Shown piece after piece: positions 32,106-44,454 of a stretch of DNA of 64,000 bases. Location: contig NC_041688.1 in the NCBI RefSeq assembly GCF_900005765.1, positions 186,001-250,000 on the forward strand, read 5' to 3'. The notes under the pieces are model-generated. The model worked only from the letters and a program-made list of their open reading frames with translations. It was not told where the DNA came from and ran no database searches. Made by a program: the position numbers and the translations under genes. Each line of letters begins with the position of its first letter. Position 1 is the first letter of the stretch. The DNA is from Plasmodium relictum. Taxonomy: Eukaryota; Apicomplexa; Aconoidasida; Haemosporida; Plasmodiidae.

Positions 32106-33090
32106 CAAGTAAAATTTTCAAAAATGCATCACAAATAAATCTTTCGCTTATAAATTTTGGAGAGTAAAATAAAAAAAAACAAAAATAAAATCTCTTTACT
32201 TGTATGCATATTAATTTATTTTCTTATTTTCAATCTTAGTGTCGTTTAATTCCATATAATTAAAATATGCCGTCTAGTAATATTTGTTTTTTTATTTATT
32301 TTTTCTTTTTTTATTTCAAATTATTCATAAAAATTTTTAATATAAATTATAGTTTATTATCTATATAAAAGTATCTTTAATTTGTTTTAAGAATACTCAT
32401 GTCAAGAATATATAACACACATATAAGCCATATATTTATAGTTATTTATCAATTCAACAAATTTATCATATTTTTTTTTTTATTTAAATTTACTTTTATT
32501 TTAGTAACTACAAATTTAGAGTTTCAATATTTAATAATAAGAATATATTACCATGACTCTATATTAGTTTGAATTTTTTTTAATAATGTATTGCTTTTTT
32601 TTTTTTTTTTTTAATACTTTTTTCTAAAATTATATATTTTTTTCTCTTATTTAATATTATTTAGTTTCATTATTATCACAGTTAATTTTATTGTTATTAT
32701 TACTGTTTTATTATTATTGTTATTATTATTTTTAATTTATATTACTAAAATTTTTATTTATATTATTATTTTCTATTTAAATTAATACTACTATATTCGT
32801 ATTTAATGTTATTACAATTTTTTTTTCTTTTTTTCTTTTTATTTAATTTTTATCTTTTTTTTTTTTTCAAATACTATAAAATAAAATAATGTTTTGTTGA
32901 TAATTTTTAAATAATTTTAATATATTACAAAAAAAAAAAAAAAAAGAAAAAAAGAAGATATAAATTAACATAATTTAAAAAATTTAGTTTATTAAACAGT
33001 GAATAATTAAATTTAAAATTGTCTATTAAAAAATGTAAGAATGTATTAATAATACATAAAAAAAGGGTATACTTTTTATATATTAGCTTA
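32106..33090. other. convergent intergenic region
   Basis: Between the ends of the Asn-rich gene and SMC6. It holds poly-T tracts and imperfect TTA/ATT trinucleotide runs at about 32680-32790. No gene was seen. Confidence 0.45.
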
Positions 33091-36000
33091 TCACAAACTT
33101 AATATCTTAGCTTTTTTATTTTTAGCATCACCTATAAAAAATAAAAATTTATATAATATTTTTGTTTCCAAAAAATTCAACATAATTGAAATTGTTAGGA
33201 AAAATTGAAAATTGAAAAACTTAAAACTAAAATAATTATAAAATATGTTAATGAGAATGGAGATATATTTATTTATGGATACGAAAAAATAAATAAAATT
33301 ATTACCTATAAATAATTCTGTTATTTCAATATGTGGTGTTATGAAGAAATATTGTTTATCATTATTTATTTTAATAAAGTCACAAAATAATTTCATACTA
33401 AAAATAAATAATAAAGAAAAATATATATATGTATAAATAATTTTTTTCATTTGTATATTTTTATCATTATTGATATATTTTATTCAAGCAAAATAAGTTA
33501 TCTTATTTTATTGTTTTTATTTATAGTTTCATTTTATCTAGTTTTCTTTTTTCTTTTTTTTTTTTAACTTTTTAACGCGTGTAAGTTCATCCATATACAC
33601 ATCAAGTTCATCAAATATATGAAAAGAAGAAGTTTCTGTTAAGGAAAAAGAAGCTAATAATGCCATTTGAATAGTAGACTTTTCACCACCTGATAAAGAA
33701 TTCATTTCCATATATATATTATTTGAAATATCCTGATTAATTGAAACCAAAACTTTTAAATTTCTATTTGTATCATCAAATTCCAACTTCCCCTTATAGT
33801 TATTCATATTTTTCAAAATATTTTTAAAGTGAACTGTAATTTGTTCTTTTGTTTTTCCTAAAGTAAAAGAGTATTTAGCTCTTCTAAGATTTATATTAGA
33901 CAAATGCATATCATAATTATTTTTTAAATCAGATATTTGCTTTAATTGTTTATTATAACTTTTTTCGTCATTAATATATTGCTCAATCAAATTATTAAAA
34001 TAACTTTTCATAGAATTATCAGTACTGTCATTTTCATTGAATCCATTCATTTTAAGAATTTGAATTATTTCTTTTTTTTTTTCACACCTTTTTTTCCATA
34101 AAATTTCAGAATATTTTTCGCATGATGAATTTAATTTAAGTTCATCAAGAACGCTATTATTAATATCTCTATATAAAAAATCATTATTAGTATTTATAAT
34201 AGTGCTTAAATTCTTTTGAATGTATTTTTCTAATTCTCTTAAGTCTTTTATTTCGTATTCTTTATTATCATTTAGATAAATAGACTTTTTATAACTTTCT
34301 TCTTTATTTACTGTTGCATTTTCGTCATTTTCTGAAAGCACAAAAAGTTTATTGAATGAATTTAGTATGGACAAAGGGATTTCTACAACAATCGCCTCAT
34401 CACTACAGTCAGATAAATTATTATTTATATTTTGAATTGTAAAAATAAATTTAATTGCAATTTTTTGTCCTATATCATTTTTATTTTCATAATTAATTTT
34501 ATTATCATAATCATTCATCGTCTCAGTTTCAGTTCCCATATCTTTTTGTAAAATAATATTTGTTATGGATGCATTAGAAGATTTATTTTTTAAAATTAAA
34601 AATGGATTCTTTAAAAAAATATCATCTAACAAAAAGTTATTACGTACACATTCAAAATAAATGCTGTGCAATTTATTTAAAGATAATAAGAAATTTTTTT
34701 TATTCTTAGTGGCGATTTCATCATTTTTCAGCTTATCCTTTTCTAATTTAATTAAAATGTCCTTTAAATTTTGATACTCTTTAATTAGAAAAGAAAATTT
34801 CTCTTTTTTATTTTTTAAATATTCAATGTGTGATGAGATTAAACATTTATGTATAGTTGAACTGGTATAAGAATCCTCTCTTTTTTCTTCAAGGACTTTT
34901 ATATATGCTTCTATATCATTTATATTATTTTCTATTTCGTTTATATCTTTATTTTTTTCTTTAATTTCTATATCCATTTGTTCAGAAAAAATATTATCAT
35001 GATTTGCTTTTAGTTCATTAATATTTTTCAGTTGATACTTTAATTCGTCTTGCAAAAATTTAGATTTTTTTATTGATTCATTTAAATTATTTAGAATGTT
35101 CTTATAAGAAAGTAATTTTTTGGATATTCTTAGAATTTCCTCATTTTTCTCTTTTTTAGTTTTTTCTAATTCTTTTAACTGTTGTTCATTTGTTTTAGTT
35201 TCAGAATTTAATATATTATTATTTGCAGAATGTTTACGAACTTCACCATTAGTTTTATTTAAGTTGCTTTCTTCATTTTGTAAATTCAAGAAAAGGGGAT
35301 CTCTATAATATTCCTCTTTTGAAGGAAGAAAGTGTAAACTTCCATTTGAAAGGACTTTAACTAATATAAAATCGTCGATAACATAAATTGATTTTATTAT
35401 ACTTTTATCATTTAGACGCAATAATTCATGTAATTCACTAGAGTTATTACATATTAGAGTTTGAACAATTTTAAAATTATCATATAAATAAAATAACAAA
35501 GAAGTAGGCAATAAATCAACATTTAAAAAAGAATAGATGGTATTTCCATGTATTTTATCTAATAAAAATTGAATATTATGTAATAATTTATCTCTACTCA
35601 CATGTTGAAATGCATTGGTAACTATTATATTAATTTTGCTTTTATTCTCCACTTCTAAATTATTCAATTTATTTTTGTCTTCATAGCAACTTACTAACCA
35701 AGAATAAAAAATATCACCTAAATGCTTTTCAATAATTGATAAAATTTTTATATTTTCTACATTTTTTTTTAATTTTATATATTCTCCAACTGGTCCTATT
35801 GGAGCATATGTAAAAGAAAGTTCTGGATTTTTATTATTTATAAAATTATTCTTTTGGTTTTTATTATCCAACTTTAATTCTTCCTGAAAAATTAAGTTAT
35901 TTTCAGATTTTATGGAAATTCTGTAATTTTTAAATATATTATTTCTTAAAGAATATATATCATATCCATATATGTATATTTTTTTTTTAATTTCATTATT

Positions 36001-37893
36001 TTTAATTTTTTGGATCTTGCTTGATTGAATAATAATATCATTTATTTGTTTGTTAATAGTATCTACAGTATATTTGCTTTTGTTTACTAGATATTCCATT
36101 TCATAAATGGAATTTTCTTTTTTATTTATTTCATTTTGTAGTTCTATTTCTTTCTCCGTTTCTTTTTTTATTTTTTCATTCAATTTTTGAATATCTCCTT
36201 CATATTTGTTTAAGTATTCTTGTAATAATTTTTTATTATCTTTTGCTTTTTCAAAGGAACTTATATAATTTATAATTTCCTGTCGACGATCAATATATTT
36301 TGTTTTTAAATCATTCAATTCTTCAATCATTGCATTATATTTTGTTATTTTATTCATATCTTTTTTAATCAAATTATATGTAGTTGTATCTTTTTCAACT
36401 ACTCTTTTTATATCAAGTTTAAGATCTTCGCTTTCTTCAATGAGTGCATTCATTTTACTTTGTATATTTTTAATAACTTTTTCATTTTTTAAATTCTCTG
36501 ATTTCAGATATTCATTAAATAAAATAATTGTATTTTTTAGTGATTCATAAAATATAAGTATTTTGTAATTATTATCAAATAAATTTAACTTATCGAATTC
36601 ACTTTTTAATAAATCATTCCTCTCCTTAAACGATTTTAATTCTTCTTCTTGAGGTGACAACAATAACTGCTTCTGTTTTATTTGATTTAAGCAATTTTCT
36701 AAAAGTTCACTTTCCTTTTCAATTTCCTCTTCTACTATATTTAATCCAACAGAATTCATAAAAAATTTATGTAAGGCTTTTTCATTAATGTTACTGAAAA
36801 ATTGTTTTCCTTTTTCTTGATCTAGATACACGCATGGGCTTCTAATATTTAATTTTATAAAATTTAAATAATTATCAATAAATGATTTTTTACGTACAAA
36901 TTTGTTTTTTTTTTCTTTATTAATAATATTATTATTATCGTCTACCCTATTAAAACTATCCTTATTATTAATAGTATTTTTTTTTTCACTTAATCCATAT
37001 AGATAAAACTTGCTTGTATGCGATGATACAACTCTCTTTATTATTATCACATCACCATAAGTATCTCTTTTAAAAGAATTTTTTCCTGAATTAGATAAAA
37101 ATATTTCAATATAACATATCAAATTTTTCTTATTTTTATCATAATCTTTTATATAGTTAGCGAGGTTAATATCCCTTCCTGCATATTTTCCTTGACTTCC
37201 TAAAGCTACTGCAACAGCTTGAGCAATAGCACTTTTTCCTTTTCCATTTTTTCCTATTATTATATTTTTGTGAGAATTAAAATTTAATTCAAGATTTTCA
37301 TGATTCAAAAAGTTTCTTATCCTTAATTTTATTATTTTTCCCGTACTACCATGAAAACTCTTTAAATCAACATCTTTTAACATATTTATATCACAATAAT
37401 TATTTTCTATCTCTTCATTCATATTTTCATTGTCAATATTTTCTTCAGCATTGCCTATGTTATGTACATTTGTTCTGTCTTCTAAATCATTATTTATATT
37501 TACTATATCGTTCTCATTTCCCACATAATCATTTATTGCAGTATTTTTTTCTTTTAAAAATTTAGAAATCTTATTTTTTTTATTTTGACGACTTGAATTA
37601 TTAATACTCTTATCTTTCATTTTTATATCATCATTTTCTAAACACGATTTATTTTCATTATTATTTGAATTATATGTAATAATATATGATTTTTTATCGT
37701 TACTTTTATTTACTTCACTTATGTTTGTATTTAAATTATTTTTTTCTTTTACATCTTTTTCTTTTCTTTTATTATTATTTTCATTTCTTTTTCTTTTTTT
37801 ATTTTTTGAAATATTTATATTATCGAAATATCCATTTTTCCCAATATCGTTACTATGTAATGAATTAATGCTACTTAATTTAGAATTATTCAT
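33091..37893 (-). CDS. SMC6: structural maintenance of chromosomes protein 6, three exons
   Basis: Minus-strand exons 37893-33569, 33397-33306 and 33131-33091 join to 1485 residues. The N-terminus has an Asn/Lys-rich extension of about 180 residues. Then come the SMC6-type head LRIRNFLNHENLELNF and Walker A GKNGKGKSAIAQAVAVALG at about 210-228. Two coiled-coil arms flank a hinge near residues 690-860 (GPVGEYIKL). The ABC signature LSGGEKSTIQMALLASF lies near 1398 and Walker B in FHIFDELDVYMDE. The last two small exons supply the family's end, FFITPHIEITELF, which replaces the usual ITPQ. SMC6 pairs with SMC5 in a complex for DNA repair and replication-fork stability. Without these exons the frame runs into a Lys-only tail, so the short exons are needed. 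The first donor (AAAAA/GTTAAA) is weak but phases correctly. Confidence 0.85.
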
Positions 37894-39479
37894 AATAAAC
37901 TATTATTAGTATTGGTCTCTCAAATAACAAAGGAAATTATCTAATCAAAGTACAAATAAGTCCCATTTGACAAATATTATTTATATTTATTATTTTTTAT
38001 TTTATTTTATTTTTTTATAATAAAGAGTTCATTATGAGCAATAAAATTAACTCAGAGTTATTAATTTTAGCTTTAGTTATTTTAATAAATAAGGTATATT
38101 TTTGTACTTACCAAAAAAAAATAAAAAAAACAAAAACAAATATATTTCAAAAATTATAAAAAAAAGTATGTAAGTCCTCAAAGGACAACAAAAAATAAGG
38201 GGTTAAAAAATATTTCATATGCTTACAGTTTATGAAATAATAGAAGAAATAAAAAAAAAAAACATATATAATATTTATATCATAAGTCTAATATCTTTTT
38301 CTTTTCTTTATTCTTGCCTGTATATTATATTTTATTCTCTTTAATTATCATTTTATCCTTAATATATAGCTTATTAAAAAATTAATATTACTTTTGCAAC
38401 CATTGTTTCAACTTTTCATTTATATTAATCGAGAAGAATTATAAAATTATAAAATAAATTTTTATAAAATAAAAAAAAAAATTATTAAGCTATGAGAAAA
38501 GAATTTTATTAAAAAAAAAAAAAAAATTATAAAATGTATATATAATATTTACAAAAAATTAAATATATATATACTTTTGTTATTTTATTTTTTTTTATTT
38601 TTTTTATTTTTAATTTATTAGATATGCTTAATAACTAAAATAAAATAAAAAAAATATTCTAATTGCCTATAATTTTTTTTCTCTATTTTTCTATTAAACA
38701 AATATTTGAAAAAATATTTATTACACATTTTTAATTATGAGATAAAATAATTACTTTATTATGGGAGTAATATTTTTCAAATTTTATGTATTTTCACAAC
38801 ATTATTTAGAAATCCTTTAAAACTTATATTTTTCATTTTTTATGATACACGCCTCTTTTTTTCTTTATAAAAAGATATTTTAAACATAAAATTTTTAAAA
38901 ATTATTAATAATTATATTTTTTCAAATTGTTACGAAATAAAAATTCATAGAAAAAAAAATCAAGTTCTCAATTTAGTGAAATATATAATGTCATACAGTA
39001 TAATTCTTTAAAAACGTTTATATATATATGCATAAGTATGTGGAAACAATACATGTATACAATTGAAGTTATTGAATTAATAGTTCATAAAATATATAGT
39101 TTTGTTTTAATAAAAAGGGAATAACTTCAAGTATAAAAAAAAAAAAAAATTCATTTTAAAAAAAATAAAAAATAAAAAAAAATAATAAAATTATATGAAA
39201 GATACATATTCATACATAACAATCAACGATATTTATTTCGTGTAATATAGAAATTAAATAAATATCTCTATTTTTATTTATGTTTTGTATCTATGCATAA
39301 TTTTTTAGGTAAAACGCAATTATTTTATTTTATTTATTTTGGGGTTTTTTTTTACATATTTTTTTTAAAATTCTACTTAAGACGGAATAATTTTATTCAT
39401 ATATTACAAAAAATTAAGCAGTTCTTTTTTTTAAATATCTTAACAATTTTTGGTTTTTACTTGGAATATATGACAAAAC
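37894..39479. other. intergenic region between SMC6 and the acyl-CoA synthetase
   Basis: SMC6 promoter and leader, plus the 3' flank of the acyl-CoA synthetase gene. It contains a small hairpin-forming sequence, GTCCT-CAA-AGGAC, at 38174-38186, unusual in its C/G content, and a candidate micro-ORF listed separately. The rest is AT homopolymer sequence. Confidence 0.45.
38034..38159 (+). CDS. candidate 41-residue micro-ORF with one hydrophobic segment
   Basis: An ATG frame reads MSNKINSELLILALVILINK and then a Lys/Thr-rich tail to a TAA at 38157. The predicted peptide has one membrane-length hydrophobic segment flanked by charge, like the small single-TM subunits that are often missed. A possible GTATAT donor lies after INK and a TTACAG acceptor near 38222-38227, so a spliced form ending FMK is also conceivable. 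There is no homology that I recognise. Confidence 0.2.
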   Translation: MSNKINSELLILALVILINKVYFCTYQKKIKKTKTNIFQKL

Positions 39480-41507
39480 TTACGAGCTCTTTGCTTTTTG
39501 ATACATTTCATCAATTTGAGACTTAAATTTTTTATGAGCAACATGTCTTTTAATTTTTCCTGTGGGTGTCAATAAATCATTTTCTATAGTAAAGGGTTCT
39601 AGAGTGAAAAAGACATCTTTAACTTGTTCATATCCTTTTAATCCATCACTTTTCCCTATTTTAATTAAATCGTTAATAACATCATTTTTAAAATCGGGTA
39701 ACGTTATAATTTCATCATCTGTTTTGTCAATTTTCTTATTTTTTTTCCAAATTTCAATAGTATCTGTTGATGGAAATATAACACAAACAAGAAAAGATTC
39801 AAACGAATATCCAAAAACAAAAATTTGGTTAATAAATAAAGATTGTTTATAAGAAGATTCTATTTTTTCTACAGCCACGTATTCACCTTGAGACAATTTA
39901 AAAATATTTTTTTTTCTATCAATAATAGTAAGTGAGCCATTTTCATTTAACACAACTACATCTCCTGTACGTATCCAACCATCTTCATCAATTAAATCCT
40001 TTGTTTCCTTTTCTAATTTAAAATAACCTAAGTTACATATACTTGGTCCTCTTAAGTATAATTCTCCTTTGGGTGGTTTGTCAGTGATGAAATAATTCAT
40101 TTCAGGTACTGATACAACTTTAAATTCTACACATGATATAGGTCCTCCTATATGCCCAACAATAGGATCATGTATATATGACAAAAATGCAGGTCCTAAT
40201 GTTTCGGTCATCCCATAACCCTCTAAAATTGGTACACAAAAAATTGACTTCAACTTTTTTAAGACATCAGAACTAATAGGTGCAGATCCGTTTAACATTA
40301 CTTTTACATTCCCTCCTAAAATTTTTTTTGCCTTATTAAAAAGCAATTTATCCCATAAAAAATGAGTAGAAGAACCACTTGAATTTAATTTCTTAACTTT
40401 ATGTTCTATTCCTTTATTAAATAATGCTTGAATTAAGTGTGATTTCTTTTTTAAAGAATTAAAAATTCTCTCATGAATTCTATTAAAAAGCCTGGGAACA
40501 CTAATAAAAATCGTTGGTTTTAACGTTTGGATATCCTCAATTAATGCTTGTACATTTCCTGAATAATATCCTATACGTATTCCATAGTAAAAGCATAATA
40601 AAAGAAACACTCTCTCATATATATGAGCTAATGGTAAATAAGATATATGTATATCCTTTTCATTTACTTCTATATCTGGCATTTTTGATACCTCTATAAC
40701 TGATGCACTTAATGTTGCTAAAAAATTTCTATTAGTCATTATTACTCCTTTAGGGAATCCAGTAGTACCTGAGGTATAGCAAATAGAAGCAACAGTATCA
40801 AGATCTCCAGGGGTAACATCTAATCTATTTTTTTTGCCTTCATTTATTAAATCCTCCCATGCAATTAATTCCAAATTAAATTTTTTGCCTAATTTTTCTA
40901 TTTCTTCATCTATTTCATCTACTAAAATTAGTTTTTTTAAATAAATTTTTTCACATGTTTCTAATGAATTAAATAAATTAAGAACACAAGACTTATTGCA
41001 AATAATAGTTTCCATTAAGGTTTGCTCTAAAATAAATTTACTTGATTCAGTACCTAAAGAGTCATATAAAGGTACTGTAACAATGTTATATGCGTTACAA
41101 CTTAAATCACAAATAGTCCATTCTTCATTATTAGGCATATAAAAACCTAGAAATCGAGCACTTTTTATTATATTGTCATCACATTCAATTAGTGGGCATG
41201 CATTGGAATTTAATAGCCCTGAACCAATTAATATTACTAATTCTTTTATCTCTCTATATGTTTTCCATTTATATTCTCCCAACTTATTGTTTTCTTTTAT
41301 TCGAGTGCCTAAGCATTCATTATCTTTAAATTTATCGGATACTTCACTAAACAGCTCCCATATATTATTTAAAGGTTTATCTTCAAAATTACCTACTAAT
41401 ATATCTTTATATTTAGGGTTCCTATAAACCCCCGTACATTCATTTCCTACATCTTCACTTATTTTAAATGAATAAACTAATTCATTTTTTTCGTTATACA
41501 TCTTCAA
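39480..41507 (-). CDS. ACS10: long-chain acyl-CoA synthetase, ACS10 type
   Basis: A single-exon frame of 675 residues, full length for an ATP-dependent acyl-CoA synthetase. The AMP-binding P-loop ICYTSGTTGFPKGVIMTN lies near residue 243, the core SYLPLAHIYER near 285, GYGMTE near 430, DGWIRTGDVV near 506, and the hinge and C-terminal domain IDRKKNIFKLSQGEYV near 524. All reaction motifs are intact. The enzyme activates fatty acids to acyl-CoA via an acyl-adenylate for lipid synthesis and protein acylation. I choose ACS10 among the parasite's many paralogues because of the lack of an N-terminal export or signal sequence and the remembered neighbourhood with IMC1g and NEK2. Coding sequence is unusually free of Asn-rich inserts, a sign of strong constraint. 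Confidence 0.8.
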   Translation of the reverse strand: MKMYNEKNELVYSFKISEDVGNECTGVYRNPKYKDILVGNFEDKPLNNIWELFSEVSDKFKDNECLGTRIKENNKLGEYKWKTYREIKELVILIGSGLLNSNACPLIECDDNIIKSARFLGFYMPNNEEWTICDLSCNAYNIVTVPLYDSLGTESSKFILEQTLMETIICNKSCVLNLFNSLETCEKIYLKKLILVDEIDEEIEKLGKKFNLELIAWEDLINEGKKNRLDVTPGDLDTVASICYTSGTTGFPKGVIMTNRNFLATLSASVIEVSKMPDIEVNEKDIHISYLPLAHIYERVFLLLCFYYGIRIGYYSGNVQALIEDIQTLKPTIFISVPRLFNRIHERIFNSLKKKSHLIQALFNKGIEHKVKKLNSSGSSTHFLWDKLLFNKAKKILGGNVKVMLNGSAPISSDVLKKLKSIFCVPILEGYGMTETLGPAFLSYIHDPIVGHIGGPISCVEFKVVSVPEMNYFITDKPPKGELYLRGPSICNLGYFKLEKETKDLIDEDGWIRTGDVVVLNENGSLTIIDRKKNIFKLSQGEYVAVEKIESSYKQSLFINQIFVFGYSFESFLVCVIFPSTDTIEIWKKNKKIDKTDDEIITLPDFKNDVINDLIKIGKSDGLKGYEQVKDVFFTLEPFTIENDLLTPTGKIKRHVAHKKFKSQIDEMYQKAKSS

Positions 41508-44454
41508 TTACTTAAGTTAAAAAAAAAAAATAAAAAAATGAAAATTTATGTTTATATTAAATATATAATTACAATATAGTACGATACTTTTTTTTTTACA
41601 CTTGAATAACTAATAATATAAATATTATAAAATAAATTATAATATAAACATTTCTAATATTAAAATTATAAATGTATAAAAGAAAAAAATTATACTTTTA
41701 TTAGCATTTCTCTAGATGTACATATATATATATATATATATAAACAATAGCCAATGAAATTTCATATTTTAATATACATATAATCAATATTACATAAAAA
41801 TGACATTATTTATATTTAATTTATATCAATTTATAAAATATTTATGTTTATAAATAAATTACATAGTATAAATATATATGAAATAAAATTATAATTTTTT
41901 TTATAAACTAATAATTAAAAATGTATCTATGTAGAAAAATAATTAAAAAAAAAAAAAAGATGTGGCATCTATATATTAGCAAAAATCATTAGATATGTAA
42001 AAATTATAAACATTATATATATATATTTATCTATAATTACTTCTTTTTTATATTTTTTACTATAATATTTTTCTTTCTGTGAAAATATGTGAAAATTTCA
42101 TTAAATACTAAATAACATTAAAATTATTCTTTTTAATAAGCTTATTATAAAAAAGTTGCAATTTTAATATATTTTTTTTTTTATTCTCTGATTAAAAAAA
42201 AATATAAAAATATGTTCTTTAAGATTAAAAATTATACTATATGATTTTTAATTTAACTAAATTTTTATTAAGTATATATTTATAATATCTTTAATTTTTT
42301 TTATTGTTTAAAATTTAAACTAGATTAAATTATATTTATCATTTATTTTTATTTTTTTTTTTATTTTCTTTTTTTTTTTTTCTATTATTTTTTTCCTTAT
42401 AAACTTTTTGTAATGTTCATCTTTTTTTCAATAATCTTTTAAAAAATATTTACTTGACAATATTATTTTTTTTTTTTATTAATTTTCTCTAGGATTTCTT
42501 GTGTATATTAATCTTGTGTAAATTTTAATATATTTTGTTAATATATTATTTTGTATTCAAAAATTTACAAAAATTTAAGAAGTAACGATAACATTTAATA
42601 ACATATATTAAAGCCTAATGTGTTATAACTATATTTTTATTCAAAAAATAAAATAAATAAATGGGAAAATAATTAGGGTAATTAATAAATATGGCAATTA
42701 CACTTAGAATTCTTGCATTAGAGAATTTTAAATATATATTATTAAAAAAAAATTTTATATTAAGATATATTTTTATTATTTTTAAACTATTTGGTGTTGA
42801 AATATCAATTATGATAAAATTTTATTAGGCATATTATTTTATTGGGCTCAAGAATATATATGTTTATATATTTATTTTTATACATGTTTTTTATTTTTAT
42901 TGATATTTTCAATTTGTTAAATAATATTTATAAAAAAATATCAAGAGTGTACATTGTATTCTTTATATTTCATCTGTTAAAAGAAAAAAAAATATATAAA
43001 AAAGATGTAATAGATAATAAATAGAAATATGAATTACTCTAATAATTAATATTATTGAGGTGTGAATATTTTTTATTTCATTTTTTATATAATTATGAAT
43101 TTAAAGTATAATTTTATTGTTTTTAAATTGAGTAAAAAAAAAATTTTAAAGTAAAATTGGTACAATTATTTACTAATATAGAAAAAAAGTCAAATATCTA
43201 TATATTTACACGTTTATGATACTACTTGAAAAATTGAATTTTTTTTTTTCTTTTTTTTTTTTGGTATTATAATTTATATAGTATAGAATTTTTTTTTTAA
43301 AGTGCCAACCTAATACTTTTCATAAATTTTATTACCTTTTTCGTTTTCTAAAAAGCTATTAAATACATTAAAAATTATGTTTACGTTGAAAATATTAAAT
43401 ATAAAATAATAGTAATAATTATAATCATAAAAATAATAATGTTAGTAGTAATACAGTTTTAATAATAATTTTAATAATAGTGAATAAAAGATTTTAGGTA
43501 TATTTACTAAAAGGGCACAAACTATAAATGCATCTATATATTAACTTGAGCTTTGCTAATTTTTACAAAAATATATTTTATGTTTTTACATTTTTTTCTT
43601 TTTCTTAAACAATTTCACATTTTATTATTTCATTGTCTTATTTTTTTTTTACTTATTTTTAATATCATAAAATTACACTTTTTAAAAAAAAAAAGATGAT
43701 TATTTCTACATAATATGTTATTCTTTATTATATTAACATTTTTTTTCGAACTGTCTCATAAAAAATAATTGCATATTGCATACATATTAAAAAAACAAGA
43801 AATATATTATGAGGTGAAATAATAATGTTAAAAACAAAAATAATAATTTTAAAAATAAAAGAAAATGAAACATTATTAAGTAAACGTGGGACAAATAAAG
43901 AAATTAATTAAAAAAAGAAAAAAGTTACGTATTCAAATATATAAAAAAAAAAAAAAAATTATATGTTATATATATAAACATTATTTAATTAAATGTATAA
44001 TAATAATAAAAAAAAAGTGATAATAAATTAAAAAAAAATGAATATAAATAAATGTATAAATTTTTTATTTATTATTAAATTGACACATTTAAAATAAAAA
44101 GTATTATTCAATCACTTCATTTGAATAAATTACAAAAGTTGAAACATAATAAAATAAAACAGACACACATACATGCATACATACATACATACATTTAATT
44201 TTTATTATTTTTATTTTATTTTGTTTTTTTTTCTATATGTGTAATACATATTTTAAATTTTAAAATAAATATATGTAGTTATATATATATAAGTAATTTT
44301 TTGTTTTCTAAATTAATTATATTAGGCATCATGAATTAAGATTGCATATGTTTCATAATATTTAATATATTTTTATTTATATATAACAATTATATATTTG
44401 CTGTTAAACTACTATAAATTATTTTTATCAATTATTTTATTTATTTATTTTTTT
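41508..44454. other. long (2.9 kb) intergenic region upstream of ACS10
   Basis: ACS10 promoter and leader side (left) and 3' flank of the CCCH gene (right). It holds TA runs near 41720, many A and T homopolymers, imperfect AAT/TAA repeats near 43410-43490 and a CATA repeat near 44170. A hydrophobic frame near 42842 has no ATG-led coding character. No gene called. Confidence 0.5.
44163..44195. repeat. CATA tetranucleotide repeat
   Basis: About eight CATA units, with one CATG variant, lie about 260 bases beyond the stop codon of the CCCH zinc finger gene. It is a simple microsatellite, probably within the 3' untranslated region. Confidence 0.85.

Noticed and set aside
33091-33450. A separate 119-residue protein with a signal peptide, or a selenoprotein ending in TGA TAA
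   Set aside because: Splicing shows these are the last exons of SMC6 (FFITPH motif in phase). The apparent signal peptide is intron sequence, and no SECIS-like ATGA...TGA hairpin was seen downstream.
42842-43024. Hydrophobic plus-strand frame in the ACS10 upstream region
   Set aside because: It has no ATG start, and its composition matches the flanking AT-rich DNA.
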